Counted from the stretch's first letter, positions 1-10,890 are shown. The stretch is DNA of 64,000 bases from Roseivivax isoporae LMG 25204 (GCF_000521865.1 NZ_JAME01000029.1:1-64000); one strand, 5' to 3'. Notes: generated by a model not told the origin, from the letters alone. A program made the numbers and translations.

Positions 1-1040
1 GGCTCGACGCGGCGGCCCGGCAGCTCGACGCGGCCGAGGCGGCGCGCGACCGGGTGGCGGCGCTGACCGCCACCATCCGCGCCTTCGAGGAGGGGCTCGC
101 GGCGATGCGCGCGGGCCTGCGCGAGGCGGCGATCCGGGAGGCGCAGATCGACCGCGACCTCGCGGCCCGGGACGCCGAGCTGGGCGAGCTTCTCGGCGTG
201 CTGCAGGCGCTTGGCCGGGCGGAGCCCGCGCAGCAGCTCCTGCATCCCGAGGGGCCGCTCGGCGCGGCGCGGGCGGGCATGCTGGTCGCGTCGGTGACGC
301 CCGCGCTCGCGGGCGCCGCGGACCGGCTGCGCGCCGATCTCGAGGAGGTCGCGACCCTGCGCCGGCTGCAGCAGGACGCGGCGGGCACGCTGCAGGAGGG
401 GCTCGCGCAGCTGCAGGAGGCGCGCGCGGGCCTGTCGCAGGCCATCGCCGACCGCGGACCGCTGCCGCGGAAGTTCACCGAGGACGCGGTGCGCACGGCG
501 ATCCTGATCGCGGCGTCCGAGACGCTCGAGGGGTTCGCGAGCGGGCTGTCGGAGATCGCGGCGAACGGCGTCGAGGGCGACCCGCTGCCGCGCGTGGACG
601 ACCGCAAGGGCGCGCTGCCGCTGCCGGTGGCGGGCGAGGTGCTGCGCCGGGCGGGCGAGACCGACGCGGCGGGCGTCACCCGGCCGGGCATCGTGGTCGC
701 GACGCGCCCGCGCGCGCTGGTGTCGACGCCGGTGCCGGCGACGTTGCGCTATCGCGGGCCGCTCCTCGATTACGGGATCGTGGCGATCCTCGAGCCGCAG
801 CCGGACCTGCTGGTCGTGCTCGCGGGGCTCGACGTGGTCTACGGCGAGACCGGCGAGGTCCTGCCGGAGGGCGCGCCGGTCGGGCTGATGCCGGGCGAGG
901 GACCGGACGGCGACGGCGGCATCCTGTCACCTTCGAGTGAAAGGGGTTTAACTCGCCGGTCCGAAACGCTCTATATTGAGGTCAGAGAGGGCAATCGCCC
1001 CGTGGACCCGCTGACGTGGTTCGCAACCGACAAGGGATGA
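1..1040 (+). CDS. Murein hydrolase activator, EnvC family (5' end outside window)
   Basis: The frame is open to the left edge, so the start is outside the window; about 345 C-terminal residues are visible. EnvC-type proteins are periplasmic activators of the amidases that split septal peptidoglycan. The visible N-terminal part is Ala/Glu/Arg-rich and helical, as in the EnvC coiled coil. The last ~140 residues resemble a LytM/M23 fold: TLRYRGPLLDYGIVAIL, then DLLVVLAGLDVVYGETG, ending TLYIEVREGNRPVDP. The zinc-binding His residues of active M23 peptidases are absent, as expected for a regulatory LytM domain. The stop is 7 bp before ctpA, the usual neighbour of this family in alphaproteobacteria. 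The family call is inferred from the C-terminal half. Confidence 0.85.
   Translation, partial: LDAAARQLDAAEAARDRVAALTATIRAFEEGLAAMRAGLREAAIREAQIDRDLAARDAELGELLGVLQALGRAEPAQQLLHPEGPLGAARAGMLVASVTPALAGAADRLRADLEEVATLRRLQQDAAGTLQEGLAQLQEARAGLSQAIADRGPLPRKFTEDAVRTAILIAASETLEGFASGLSEIAANGVEGDPLPRVDDRKGALPLPVAGEVLRRAGETDAAGVTRPGIVVATRPRALVSTPVPATLRYRGPLLDYGIVAILEPQPDLLVVLAGLDVVYGETGEVLPEGAPVGLMPGEGPDGDGGILSPSSERGLTRRSETLYIEVREGNRPVDPLTWFATDKG
947..977 (+). promoter_or_regulatory. Candidate sigma70-type promoter for ctpA inside the envC coding end
   Basis: TTAACT at 948-953 and TATATT at 972-977 are separated by 18 bp, 70 bp upstream of the ctpA start. It is an AT-rich island in the otherwise GC-rich last codons of the upstream gene. 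It would let ctpA be transcribed separately from envC. Inferred from sequence only. Confidence 0.4.
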
Positions 1041-1047
1041 GATCAGC

Positions 1048-2427
1048 ATGAACAAGTTCGTCATGGCCGCCCTCGGCGGCACGCTGGCCGGGGCGGTCGC
1101 GACCACCCAGTTCGTCGGCCCGCTTCTGGCGCAGGAAAGCGAGAAGACCGTGTCGATCTACGAGCAGCTCGACCTGTTCGGCGACATCTTCGAGCGCATC
1201 CGGGCCCAGTACGTCGAGGACGTGGAAGAGGACGAGCTGATCGAGGCGGCCATCAACGGCATGCTGACCTCGCTCGATCCGCATTCGAGCTACCTGTCGC
1301 CCGACGACGCGCAGGCGATGCGCGTGCAGACCCGCGGGGAATTCGGCGGGCTCGGGATCGAGGTCACGCAGGAAGAGGGCTTCGTCAAGGTCGTCTCGCC
1401 CATCGACGGCACGCCCGCGGCCGAGGCCGGGATCGAGGCCGGGGACTTCATCACCCATGTCGACGGCGAATCCGTGCTGGGCCTGACGCTCGACGAGGCG
1501 GTGGACCTGATGCGGGGGCCGGTCGGATCGGAGATCGTCATCACCGTGGTGCGCGAGGGCGAGGACGAGCCCTTCGACATCGAGATCGTGCGCGACACGA
1601 TCACGCTCACCGCGGTGCGCGCGCGCACCCAGGGCGACTCGGTCGTGCTGCGGATTACCACGTTCAACGACCAGACCTATCCGAACCTCGAGGCGGGCCT
1701 GCAGGAGCAGGTCGAGGCCGCCGGCGGCATGGACAACGTCAACGGCATCGTGCTCGACCTGCGCAACAACCCGGGCGGCCTGCTGAACCAGGCGATCAAG
1801 GTCTCGGACGCGTTCCTCGATGCGGGCGAGATCGTGTCGACGCGGGGACGCAACCCGGCCGACGGCGACCGCTACAACGCGACCGAGGGCGACCTCGTCG
1901 AGGGCAAGCCGATCGTGGTGCTGATCAATGGCGGCTCGGCCTCGGCGTCCGAGATCGTGGCGGGTGCGCTGCAGGATCACCGCCGCGCGATCGTCGTGGG
2001 TACCAAGAGCTTCGGCAAGGGGTCGGTGCAGACGGTGATGCCGCTGCGCGGCGACGGCGCCATGCGGCTGACCACGGCGCGCTACTACACGCCCTCGGGC
2101 CGGTCGATCCAGGCGCTGGGCGTGTCGCCCGACATCATCGTGGCGCAGCCCTCGCGCGACCCGGTGGACGAGGAGGCCCAGGAGAACGCCTCGGGTCTGC
2201 CGACCCGGTCCGAGGCCGACCTGCGCGGCGCTCTGAACAACGATTCGCTGTCCGAGGACGAGCTGCGCCAGATCGAGGAGGACCGCCAGCGGGCCGAGGA
2301 TGCCGCGGCGCTGCGCGAGGAGGATTACCAGCTCGCCTACGCCATCGACATCCTGAAGGGCCTGTCGGCGCTCGGCCCCGAGGCCATGTCGGCGCTGCAG
2401 AAGGCCGAGGTCCAGACCGAGGACTAG
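1048..2427 (+). CDS. ctpA: S41-family carboxy-terminal processing protease
   Basis: Periplasmic serine protease that trims or degrades envelope proteins from their C-termini. 459 residues. Residues 1-29 form a signal peptide or anchor ending in PLLAQ. A PDZ domain follows (about 95-175, FGGLGIEVTQEEGFVKV), then the S41 catalytic domain. Ser299 in NGGSASASEI and Lys324 in KSFGKGSVQ are spaced 25 residues apart, as in the Ser/Lys dyad of E. coli Prc. The C-terminal ~90 residues are acidic and helical, typical of the proteobacterial CtpA group. The ATG start is 7 bp after the EnvC-family stop, so the two may be co-transcribed in addition to using the internal promoter. In other bacteria CtpA controls levels of peptidoglycan hydrolases, which fits this neighbour. 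Confidence 0.95.
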   Translation: MNKFVMAALGGTLAGAVATTQFVGPLLAQESEKTVSIYEQLDLFGDIFERIRAQYVEDVEEDELIEAAINGMLTSLDPHSSYLSPDDAQAMRVQTRGEFGGLGIEVTQEEGFVKVVSPIDGTPAAEAGIEAGDFITHVDGESVLGLTLDEAVDLMRGPVGSEIVITVVREGEDEPFDIEIVRDTITLTAVRARTQGDSVVLRITTFNDQTYPNLEAGLQEQVEAAGGMDNVNGIVLDLRNNPGGLLNQAIKVSDAFLDAGEIVSTRGRNPADGDRYNATEGDLVEGKPIVVLINGGSASASEIVAGALQDHRRAIVVGTKSFGKGSVQTVMPLRGDGAMRLTTARYYTPSGRSIQALGVSPDIIVAQPSRDPVDEEAQENASGLPTRSEADLRGALNNDSLSEDELRQIEEDRQRAEDAAALREEDYQLAYAIDILKGLSALGPEAMSALQKAEVQTED

Positions 2428-2455
2428 ACGCCGGCGCGACCGGCGCGAGACCAGG

Positions 2456-2486
2456 CGCCCCGTCCGGGACATTCCCGGGCGGGGCG
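2456..2486 (+). terminator. Strong hairpin after ctpA, probable terminator
   Basis: A 13-bp GC-rich stem (GCCCCGTCCGGG against CCCGGGCGGGGC, one G-T pair) closes a 5-nt loop, followed by a moderately T-rich stretch (GTCCGTCGTT). It starts 29 bp after the ctpA stop. Confidence 0.6.
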
Positions 2487-2565
2487 TCCGTCGTTCCGGG
2501 GGGCTGGATCCGCGGCGCGCCAGCGGCTAGGCCCCGCGGCAGGTCCAGCCGAGCGGAGCGCCCCC

Positions 2566-3054
2566 ATGACCCTGACCCCCAACGAGATCGCGAACCTGCC
2601 CTACCGCCCCTGCGTCGGCGTGATGCTGGCCAATCCCGCGGGCGAGGTGTTCGTCGGGCAGCGGCGGGACAGCGACGTGCCGGCCTGGCAGATGCCGCAG
2701 GGCGGGATCGATCCGGGCGAGGGACCGCGCGCCGCGGCGCTGCGCGAACTCGTGGAGGAGACCGGCGTGGGCGCGCACCTCGTCACCGTCGAAGCGGAGA
2801 CGCCGGGATGGGTGCGCTACGACCTGCCACCCGAGCTGGTCGGCAAGGTGTGGAAGGGGCGCTTTCGCGGGCAGGAGCAGAAATGGTTCCTGCTGCGCTT
2901 TCACGGCAGCGATGCGGACATCGTCATCGAGACCGAGCATCCCGAATTCTCGGAATGGCGCTGGCTGCCGGCGGACGAGCTCGTCTCGAACATCGTGCCG
3001 TTCAAGCGCACGGTCTACGAGGAGGTGGTCGCGGCCTTCCGCGACCGCCTCTGA
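2566..3054 (+). CDS. rppH: RNA pyrophosphohydrolase (Nudix)
   Basis: Removes pyrophosphate from the 5' triphosphate of mRNA and so opens transcripts to RNase E decay. 162 residues, the usual length. The Nudix box spans residues 46-68 (GGIDPGEG...RELVEETGV) with every consensus position of GX5EX7REUXEEXGU present. The N-terminal [23 protein letters not shown] and the later [18 protein letters not shown] are typical of RppH rather than of other Nudix hydrolases. It stands alone, separated from ctpA by a hairpin and convergent with the transglycosylase gene 6 bp away. Confidence 0.95.
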   Translation: MTLTPNEIANLPYRPCVGVMLANPAGEVFVGQRRDSDVPAWQMPQGGIDPGEGPRAAALRELVEETGVGAHLVTVEAETPGWVRYDLPPELVGKVWKGRFRGQEQKWFLLRFHGSDADIVIETEHPEFSEWRWLPADELVSNIVPFKRTVYEEVVAAFRDRL

Positions 3055-3060
3055 GCCGCG

Positions 3061-4410
3061 TCAGCGCAGCCGGTCGAGCACGCTGAGCGAGGCGTAGCCG
3101 TCAGGTTTCAGCCCCGCGGCGCGCTGGAAGCCGCGCAGCGCCGCGAGCGTGTTGGGCCCGATCCGGCCGTCGACCCCGCCGGTGTCGTAGCCTGCCGCGG
3201 TCAGGCGGCGCTGCAGCTCCTGCCGCTCGTCGAAGGTCAGCGCGCGCTCGTCCGCAGGCCAGCCGCCCCGGAAGGGGCCCGAGCCGCGCAGGCGGTCCGA
3301 CAGGTGGCCCACCCCGATCACATAGGCATCGGCGGCGTTATAGCGCTCGATCGCGCGGAAGTTCCGCGAGATCAGGAACGCCACGCCGTCCGCGCCGGCG
3401 GGCAGCAGCAGCGATGCCGACCCGAAATCGCGCACCGGCGCCCCGTCCACGCCGCGCACCCCGAGCCGCGCCCAGTCCGACGGCATCTTCTCGATCGAGC
3501 GGTCGGCGAGGCTGTAGTCGAAATCCGCGGGCAGCTGCACCTCGACGCCCCAGGGCATGCCGAGGGTCCAGCCATGCTCGGCGAGGTAGTGCGCCGTCGA
3601 CGCCAGCGCGTCGGTCGGGTCGTCCGACCAGATGTCGCGCCGGCCGTCGCCGGTGAAGTCGACCGCGAGCGCCTCGTAGGAGGTCGGGATGAACTGCGTG
3701 TGGCCCATGGCGCCGGCCCAGCTGCCGGTCATGGTCTCGGGGCCCGTGTCGCCGTTCTGCAGGATGCGCAGCGCCGCGATCAGCTGGTCCTCGAAGAACG
3801 CCGCGCGCCGGCCCTCGAAGGCGAGCGTGGCGAGCGAGCCCACGATGGGCTTCGTGCCGCGGAAGCTGCCATAGGCGCTTTCCATGCCCCAGATCGCCGC
3901 GACGACCTCCTTGTCGACGCCATAGGCCTCCTCGATCCGCTGCAGGACCGCACCATGCTCGGCGAGCGCCGCGCGGCCGTTGGCGATGCGCGTGTCGGAC
4001 ACGGCGCTGTCGAGGTATTGCCAGAGGGTCTTGGTGAACTCGGCCTGCGTCCGGTCGCGGGCGATCACGTCCGGGTCGTAGCGCGCGCCGGCGAAGGCCC
4101 GGTCGAAGGTGCCCGCGTCGATGCCCGCGGCGAGCGCGCGGGGCCGGAACTCGCGCACCCAGCCGGCAAAGCCCGCATGCTCCGCCCCGGCCTGCGGCGC
4201 CGCGGGGGTGGCGGCCGGCGTGGCTTCCGCCGGCCGGCGGGCGGGGCGCAGCGCCTCCTGCGGGGCCACGGTGGCCGCGGCGAGCGTCACCATCCGGACG
4301 CCGGCCGCGGGCCGTTCTGCGGGGCGCAGGGAGCGCTGGACGGGATCTGCGGACACCGCGCCGCAGATGAGCGAAAGGGCGGCCGCAAGGGCGGCTGGGC
4401 GCGCGTTCAT
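3061..4410 (-). CDS. MltB-type lytic murein transglycosylase with peptidoglycan-binding domain
   Basis: Cleaves the MurNAc-GlcNAc bond of peptidoglycan to leave 1,6-anhydro ends. 449 residues. A signal peptide (1-21) and an Ala/Pro-rich linker lead to the catalytic domain from about residue 80. IWGMESAYGSFRG holds the presumed catalytic Glu177, and GSWAGAMGHTQFIPTSY is the family's substrate-groove motif. The last ~60 residues (LQRRLTAAGYDTGGVDGRIG...) form a PG_binding_1 domain. The start was chosen because the signal peptide begins there; a longer frame upstream lacks one. The usual lipobox of E. coli MltB is absent, so the protein is probably soluble in the periplasm. Confidence 0.92.
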   Translation of the reverse strand: MNARPAALAAALSLICGAVSADPVQRSLRPAERPAAGVRMVTLAAATVAPQEALRPARRPAEATPAATPAAPQAGAEHAGFAGWVREFRPRALAAGIDAGTFDRAFAGARYDPDVIARDRTQAEFTKTLWQYLDSAVSDTRIANGRAALAEHGAVLQRIEEAYGVDKEVVAAIWGMESAYGSFRGTKPIVGSLATLAFEGRRAAFFEDQLIAALRILQNGDTGPETMTGSWAGAMGHTQFIPTSYEALAVDFTGDGRRDIWSDDPTDALASTAHYLAEHGWTLGMPWGVEVQLPADFDYSLADRSIEKMPSDWARLGVRGVDGAPVRDFGSASLLLPAGADGVAFLISRNFRAIERYNAADAYVIGVGHLSDRLRGSGPFRGGWPADERALTFDERQELQRRLTAAGYDTGGVDGRIGPNTLAALRGFQRAAGLKPDGYASLSVLDRLR

Positions 4411-4517
4411 CGGGATGTTCCTGCTGCTCGGGTTGTTTTCCCGAAGGATACACCAGAACGGCGGATTTCCAAAGCGCGGGCTCGGGCCGGGCGCCGGGCC
4501 GCCGACCGGCGGGGTGG

Positions 4518-6830
4518 TCAGCGCCGTGCGTCGCGGCGGCGCTTCACCTTGGCCTTGTCGTCCTTCTTCTTGGCGCGGACGAGCTTGCGGCGCGGAGGCG
4601 GGCCGCCGCCGGGCTTGCCGCCCGGGCGGCCGCGGGTGCCTCCGGGCTTGCCGCCCGGGCGCCGGCGCACGGGGCCGCGGGGCATGTCCGTCTCCTCGAG
4701 CGACAGGAGCTCGAGCCCGATGCCGCCGGTCACGGGCGCGGCCTCGACCAGACGCACGGTGACGCGCTGACCCGCGTGGATCAGCGTGCCGGTATCGGCC
4801 CCCATCAGCGTGCCGGCCTCGCGGTCGAAGTGGAAGAACTCGTTGCCGAGGCTCCGGATCGGCACCAGCCCGTCCGCGCCGGTCTCGTCGAGCTTGACGA
4901 AGACGCCGAACTTGGCGACCCCGCTGATCCGGCCGGTGAAGTCCGCCCCGATCCGGTCCGAGAGGAACGCGGCGAGGTAGCGGTCGGTGGTGTCGCGTTC
5001 GGCCACCATCGAGCGCCGCTCGGTTTCCGAGATGTGCGTCGCGGTCTGGTCGAGCCGGTCGAGCTCCTCCTCGGTCAGGCCGTCCTCGCCCCAGCCATGC
5101 GCCGAGACCAGCGCGCGGTGCACGATGAGGTCGGAATAGCGCCGGATCGGCGAGGTGAAATGCGCGTAATTGGCCAGCGCGAGACCGAAATGGCCGAAGT
5201 TCTTGGGGCTGTAATAGGCCTGCGTCATCGCGCGCAGCGTCGAGATGTTGATGAGCTCGGCCTCGTCGCGCCCCGCGGCCTGCGCCAGCAGCCGGTTCAG
5301 ATGCGCGGTGGTCAGCACCTGTCCCTTGGCGAGGCTAAGGCCCGCGGCCTCGGCGGTGTCGCGCAGGGTCTCGAGCTTGTCCTCGGGCGGCTCCTCGTGG
5401 ACGCGGAACAGCAGCGGGGTCTTGCGGCGGATCAGGGTCTCGGCGGCGGCGACGTTCGCCAGCACCATGAATTCCTCGATCATCCGGTGGGCGTCGAGCC
5501 GGTCGGTGAAGTTGACCGACAGGACCTTGCCCTCGGGCGAGAGGCGGATGCGCCGCTCGGGAAGGTCGAGGTCCAGCGGCTGGCGGCGTTCGCGCGCCGC
5601 GCGCAGGGCCGCGAAGGCCGCGTAGAGCGGGCGGATCACCTCGTCGAGCAGCGGTTCGGTGCGGTCGTCTGGCGCGCCGTCCATGGCGGCCTGCACCTGC
5701 TGGTAGGTCAGCGAGCGTGGCGATTTCATCAGCCCGCGGTGGAAGTCGTGGCGCAGCTTGTTGCCGGCCTCGTCGAGCACCATGCGCACCGCGATGCAGG
5801 CGCGCGGCACGCCCTCGTGCAGCGAGCAGAGGTCGCCCGACAGCCGGTCGGGCAGCATCGGCACCACGCGGTCGGGGAAGTAGCTGGAATTGCCGCGCTT
5901 GCGCGCCTCGCGGTCGAGCGCCGAGCCCGAGCGGACATAATGCGCCACGTCGGCGATCGCGACCCACAGGACGTGGCCGCCCGGGTTCTTCGGATCGTCG
6001 TCGGGTGCGGCGCAGACCGCGTCGTCGTGATCGCGCGCGTCCTCGGGGTCGATGGTGACGAGCGGCAGGTCGCGCAGGTCCTCGCGCCCCTTGAGGCCCG
6101 CGGGTTTCATCCGGTCGGCCTCGGCCAGGACGTCCTCGGGAAAGTCGTCCGGGATGCCGTGCTGGTGGATCGCGATCAGCGAGACCGCGCGCGGTTCGGA
6201 CGGATCGCCGAGCCGCCCGGTGACGCGCGCCCTCGGCAGGCCCATGCGGCCCTTGGGTCCGGCCTGTTCTGCCTCGACCAGCTCGCCGTCGCGGGCGCCC
6301 GCGGTGGCGTCCGTGGCGACCATCCATTCGAGGTCCGCACCCTTGTCGATGGGCACGATGCGGCCGCCCTCGGTCCCCTTGCGGAAGATGCCGACGATGC
6401 GGCGGGGGCTTGCGCCGATGCGCCGGATCAGGCGCGCCTCGTAGTCGACGCCCTCGGTCGCCACCTCGGTCAGCCGCGCGAGGATGCGGTCGCCCTCGCC
6501 GAGCGCGGGGTCCGCGGCACGCGGGATCAGCAGCACGACGGGTTCCTTGCCCTCCCCGTGCCATTCGAGTGGCTGGGCATAGAGGTCGCCGTCGACCGAA
6601 GGCGCGCGCACCTGGAGGACCGAGACCGGAGGCAGCCGGTCGGGGTCGCGGTAGGTCTTCTTGCGCTTCTCGAGATGGCCCTCGGCCTCGAGCTCCTTCA
6701 GGAGGCGCTTGAGGTCGATGCGCTGTGCCCCCTTCACGCCGAAGGCCTTCGCGATGTCGCGCTTGGCGGTCTGGGTCGGGTTCTCGGAGATCCAGTCGAG
6801 GATCTGCGCCTTGGTCGGGATCTGGCTCAT
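4518..6830 (-). CDS. rnr: Ribonuclease R
   Basis: Processive 3'-5' exoribonuclease that degrades structured RNA. 770 residues from the ATG at 6830; an upstream extension to 7082 is read-through of non-coding frame. Order: N-terminal winged helix (1-60), cold-shock domains, RNB catalytic core with TIDPEDARDHDD at 260-270 carrying the metal-binding aspartates, and an S1 domain near the C-terminus (GRISGVAKFGVFVKLDETGADG). A very basic Gly/Pro/Lys tail ends the protein, with two copies of a RPGGKPGG block. Such a tail is typical of RNase R and not of RNase II. It lies between the transglycosylase gene and dapE. Confidence 0.95.
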   Translation of the reverse strand: MSQIPTKAQILDWISENPTQTAKRDIAKAFGVKGAQRIDLKRLLKELEAEGHLEKRKKTYRDPDRLPPVSVLQVRAPSVDGDLYAQPLEWHGEGKEPVVLLIPRAADPALGEGDRILARLTEVATEGVDYEARLIRRIGASPRRIVGIFRKGTEGGRIVPIDKGADLEWMVATDATAGARDGELVEAEQAGPKGRMGLPRARVTGRLGDPSEPRAVSLIAIHQHGIPDDFPEDVLAEADRMKPAGLKGREDLRDLPLVTIDPEDARDHDDAVCAAPDDDPKNPGGHVLWVAIADVAHYVRSGSALDREARKRGNSSYFPDRVVPMLPDRLSGDLCSLHEGVPRACIAVRMVLDEAGNKLRHDFHRGLMKSPRSLTYQQVQAAMDGAPDDRTEPLLDEVIRPLYAAFAALRAARERRQPLDLDLPERRIRLSPEGKVLSVNFTDRLDAHRMIEEFMVLANVAAAETLIRRKTPLLFRVHEEPPEDKLETLRDTAEAAGLSLAKGQVLTTAHLNRLLAQAAGRDEAELINISTLRAMTQAYYSPKNFGHFGLALANYAHFTSPIRRYSDLIVHRALVSAHGWGEDGLTEEELDRLDQTATHISETERRSMVAERDTTDRYLAAFLSDRIGADFTGRISGVAKFGVFVKLDETGADGLVPIRSLGNEFFHFDREAGTLMGADTGTLIHAGQRVTVRLVEAAPVTGGIGLELLSLEETDMPRGPVRRRPGGKPGGTRGRPGGKPGGGPPPRRKLVRAKKKDDKAKVKRRRDARR

Positions 6831-6852
6831 GGTTTCGCAGGTAGCACGCGGG

Positions 6853-6888
6853 CCGGGCGTCGTCATCCGGGAAGACGACGGGGCCCGG
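6853..6888 (-). terminator. Hairpin between dapE and rnr
   Basis: CGTCGTC and GACGACG form a perfect 7-bp stem around a 9-nt loop, extended by CCGGG/CCCGG across a GGG bulge. It sits directly after the dapE stop on the minus strand, without a T tract. It could terminate or attenuate transcription into rnr. Confidence 0.35.
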
Positions 6889-6889
6889 T

Positions 6890-8032
6890 TCAGGCGAAGT
6901 AGTCGCGCAGGATGCGGCCGTAGATCGCCTTGAGCGCGTGCACGTCGCCCACCGCCACGCGCTCGTCGACCGCGTGCATGGTGCGTCCCACGAGCCCGAA
7001 CTCGACCACCGGGCAGTGGTCCTTTACGAAACGGGCGTCCGAGGTGCCGCCCGAGGTCGACAGGACCGGCGTCACGCCGCATTCGGCGGCGACCGCGGCC
7101 GACACGAGGTCGGTGAGCGGCCCGGGAGGGGTCAGGAAGCTTTCGCCCGACACGGTCACCGCGACCTCGGTGCGCGTGCCGAAGGCCGCGTCGGTCTCGG
7201 CCGCCTCGGTGCCGAGCCAGTCGGTCAGCGCGGCGCCGCTATGGGAGTCGTTGAAGCGGATGTTGAGCGTTGCGCGCGCCTCGGCCGGGATCACGTTGGT
7301 CGCGGGGTTGCCGGTGTCGATGGTGACGATGGCGAGCGTCGAGGGGTCGAAATGGTCGGTGCCGTGGTCGAGCGGGTGGCTGGCCAGCCGGTCGCAGAGC
7401 CGCACGAGCGCGTGCAGCGGGTTCACGGCGCGGTGCGGATAGGCGGAATGACCCTGCACGCCGCGCACCGTCAGCTGCGCATTGAGCGAGCCGCGGCGGC
7501 CGATCTTCATCATCTCGCCCATGCGGTCGGGGCAGGTCGGTTCGCCCACGAGGCAGACCGCCATGCGTTCGCCGCGCGTGTCCATCCAGTCGAGCAGCGC
7601 CCGCGTGCCGTCGACCGACGCGCCCTCCTCGTCGCCGGTGATGGCGAGGATCACCGCGCCGTCGGGCGGCGTCTCGGTCACGAAGTCCACGGCCGCGGCA
7701 ACGAAGGCCGCGACGCCCGACTTCATGTCGGTGGTGCCGCGTCCCCAGACATGGCCGTCGCGTTCCTCGGCACCGAAAGGATCGGTCGACCACGACGCCG
7801 GATCGCCCACGGGCACGACATCGGTGTGCCCGTTGAAACCGAAGCTGCGCGCGTGCCCTTTCGCCCCCCAGCGGGCATAGAGGTTGTCGATGCCGCCCCG
7901 CGGCACCCGGTGGCACTCGAAGCCCGCGGCGGCGAGGGCCGCCTCCACGTGGCCGAGCGCACCCGCGTCGGCGGGCGTGACGGAGGGGCAGCGGACCAGG
8001 TCCTTGAGCAGGCTGACGGGATCGAGCGGCAT
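6890..8032 (-). CDS. dapE: Succinyl-diaminopimelate desuccinylase
   Basis: M20 metallopeptidase-fold enzyme that removes succinate from N-succinyl-LL-diaminopimelate in the lysine and meso-DAP pathway. 380 residues from the ATG at 8032. Zinc and catalytic motifs are visible: [23 protein letters not shown], and [12 protein letters not shown] with the catalytic Glu pair. [11 protein letters not shown] and the C-terminal TMHAVDERV supply further ligands and substrate contacts. The frame extends further upstream but those 21 residues look non-coding. dapD lies 1.9 kb upstream on the same strand, separated by three unrelated small or membrane-protein genes. Confidence 0.95.
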   Translation of the reverse strand: MPLDPVSLLKDLVRCPSVTPADAGALGHVEAALAAAGFECHRVPRGGIDNLYARWGAKGHARSFGFNGHTDVVPVGDPASWSTDPFGAEERDGHVWGRGTTDMKSGVAAFVAAAVDFVTETPPDGAVILAITGDEEGASVDGTRALLDWMDTRGERMAVCLVGEPTCPDRMGEMMKIGRRGSLNAQLTVRGVQGHSAYPHRAVNPLHALVRLCDRLASHPLDHGTDHFDPSTLAIVTIDTGNPATNVIPAEARATLNIRFNDSHSGAALTDWLGTEAAETDAAFGTRTEVAVTVSGESFLTPPGPLTDLVSAAVAAECGVTPVLSTSGGTSDARFVKDHCPVVEFGLVGRTMHAVDERVAVGDVHALKAIYGRILRDYFA

Positions 8033-8101
8033 GGGGCGTTTTCCTTCGCGCGGGCGGGCGCCGCCAGAGCTATCGCGAAGACGCGCTCTGCGCAAACACG
8101 C

Positions 8102-8431
8102 CTAGTCCTTGTCGAAGAAGGGGGTGACCTGCGCCACGATGACGGCGTTTTCGGCGAGCGCGCGGGCCATGAGCTCAGCCTCGTCCGCCTCGATCTCGTG
8201 GCCTTCGGCGAGGCGCTCGGCCTCGGTGCCGTAGCCGGTGACGTCGAGGGGGGCCATGTCGGCGGCCTTCAGGATCGCGACGGTCTCGCGTACTGCCTCG
8301 GCCTCGTCCACACCGGAGGCGTAGCACATGAGCGCCGCGCCGGTCGCGCCGTCGGGCAGGCCGTCGCCGGCCTTGCGGCCGACCTCGACCACGAGCGTGT
8401 AGACATCCTGTTTGCGCCGGTCCTTCGCCAT
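8102..8431 (-). CDS. Conserved hypothetical protein, 109 residues
   Basis: Small acidic protein starting MAKDRRKQDVYTLVVEVG, with a mostly soluble alpha/beta pattern, no signal peptide and no membrane segment. I do not recognise a domain. It ends 69 bp upstream of the dapE start on the same strand, so it may be co-transcribed with dapE. Codon use matches its neighbours, and the protein-like composition (balanced Asp/Glu/Lys, few Arg runs) separates it from the Arg-rich shadow frames nearby. Confidence 0.7.
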   Translation of the reverse strand: MAKDRRKQDVYTLVVEVGRKAGDGLPDGATGAALMCYASGVDEAEAVRETVAILKAADMAPLDVTGYGTEAERLAEGHEIEADEAELMARALAENAVIVAQVTPFFDKD

Positions 8432-8446
8432 GGGGGCGGCATGGGG

Positions 8447-8503
8447 CCACCCGCGGCGTTTGTCAACGCGTCGCGGGTGGCAGGGGGCCGCGTCGCGGCC
8501 CCC
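8447..8503. repeat. Two tandem hairpins between glsB-like gene and the 109-residue gene
   Basis: First hairpin 8447-8480: CCACCCGCG pairs with CGCGGGTGG and an inner GCGTT pairs with AACGC around TGTC, leaving a 2-nt bulge. Second hairpin 8483-8503: GGGGGCCGCG pairs with CGCGGCCCCC around a single T. Both follow the stop of the minus-strand membrane-protein gene, so together they probably end or pause its transcript. There is no T tract. Confidence 0.5.
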
Positions 8504-8522
8504 GCCCCGGTCGTGCGTGGCG

Positions 8523-8771
8523 CTAGCGCCGGATGGCGCGCCAGGCGCCGATGAGGATGCACGCGCCCGCGGCGCCCACGACGAGCTGGCCGATCCAGCC
8601 CCCGAGCGTCGACCCGGTCAGCGTGATGAGGATCCAGTTCAGCACCACCGCCCCGAGGATCCCGAGAATGATGTTCGTGAGCAGGCCGTGGTCCGCCTTC
8701 ATGATCTTTTCGGCGATCCAGCCGGCGATCCCGCCCACGATGATTGCCGCAAGCCACCCTAATCCGGTCAT
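8523..8771 (-). CDS. GlsB/YeaQ/YmgE family stress-response membrane protein
   Basis: 82 residues and almost entirely hydrophobic: three membrane segments with Gly-rich turns (GWLAAIIVGGIAGWIAEK, LLTNIILGILGAVVLNWIL, GWIGQLVVGAAGACILIGAWR). This is the transglycosylase-associated / GlsB family of small inner-membrane proteins, often stress-induced and without a proven activity. Length and the internal GxxG pattern are typical. It lies 31 bp downstream of the antiporter gene on the same strand, so co-transcription is likely. Confidence 0.85.
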   Translation of the reverse strand: MTGLGWLAAIIVGGIAGWIAEKIMKADHGLLTNIILGILGAVVLNWILITLTGSTLGGWIGQLVVGAAGACILIGAWRAIRR

Positions 8772-8802
8772 GTCTGTCTCCTAGTTTGCCGGTTTGTGGA
8801 GG

Positions 8803-9831
<1,029 letters not shown>

Positions 9832-9920
9832 GTCCCGCGCCGCAAGAGGTCATCCTCCAACGACGCGGAACGCATTTGGTTTCACGCAAGTGTGCGCCGA
9901 CCCCGTGAAAAGGCGGCTGA

Positions 9921-10748
<828 letters not shown>

Positions 10749-10890
10749 GGGCGAGCTCCCTCCGGTGCTGTGTGCGGCGATGTCATAGCGCCGGGCCGGC
10801 CGCGAGGAAAGCCCGCTGGCGCGACCCGCCGTCGCTGGCGCGTCCGGCGGATCCGCGCTAGGCATGGGGCGATCCGATCCGAGGACCTCC

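Noticed and set aside
6831-7082. N-terminal extension of RNase R
   Set aside because: The extra 84 residues are Arg/Gly/Ala-rich and run back over the dapE coding end; the winged-helix domain begins at the ATG at 6830.
9880-9910. TTTCACG-N17-CGTGAAA dyad between dapD and the antiporter gene
   Set aside because: Seven-base arms with a 17-bp spacer, no T tract and no promoter match; too weak to call an operator or terminator.
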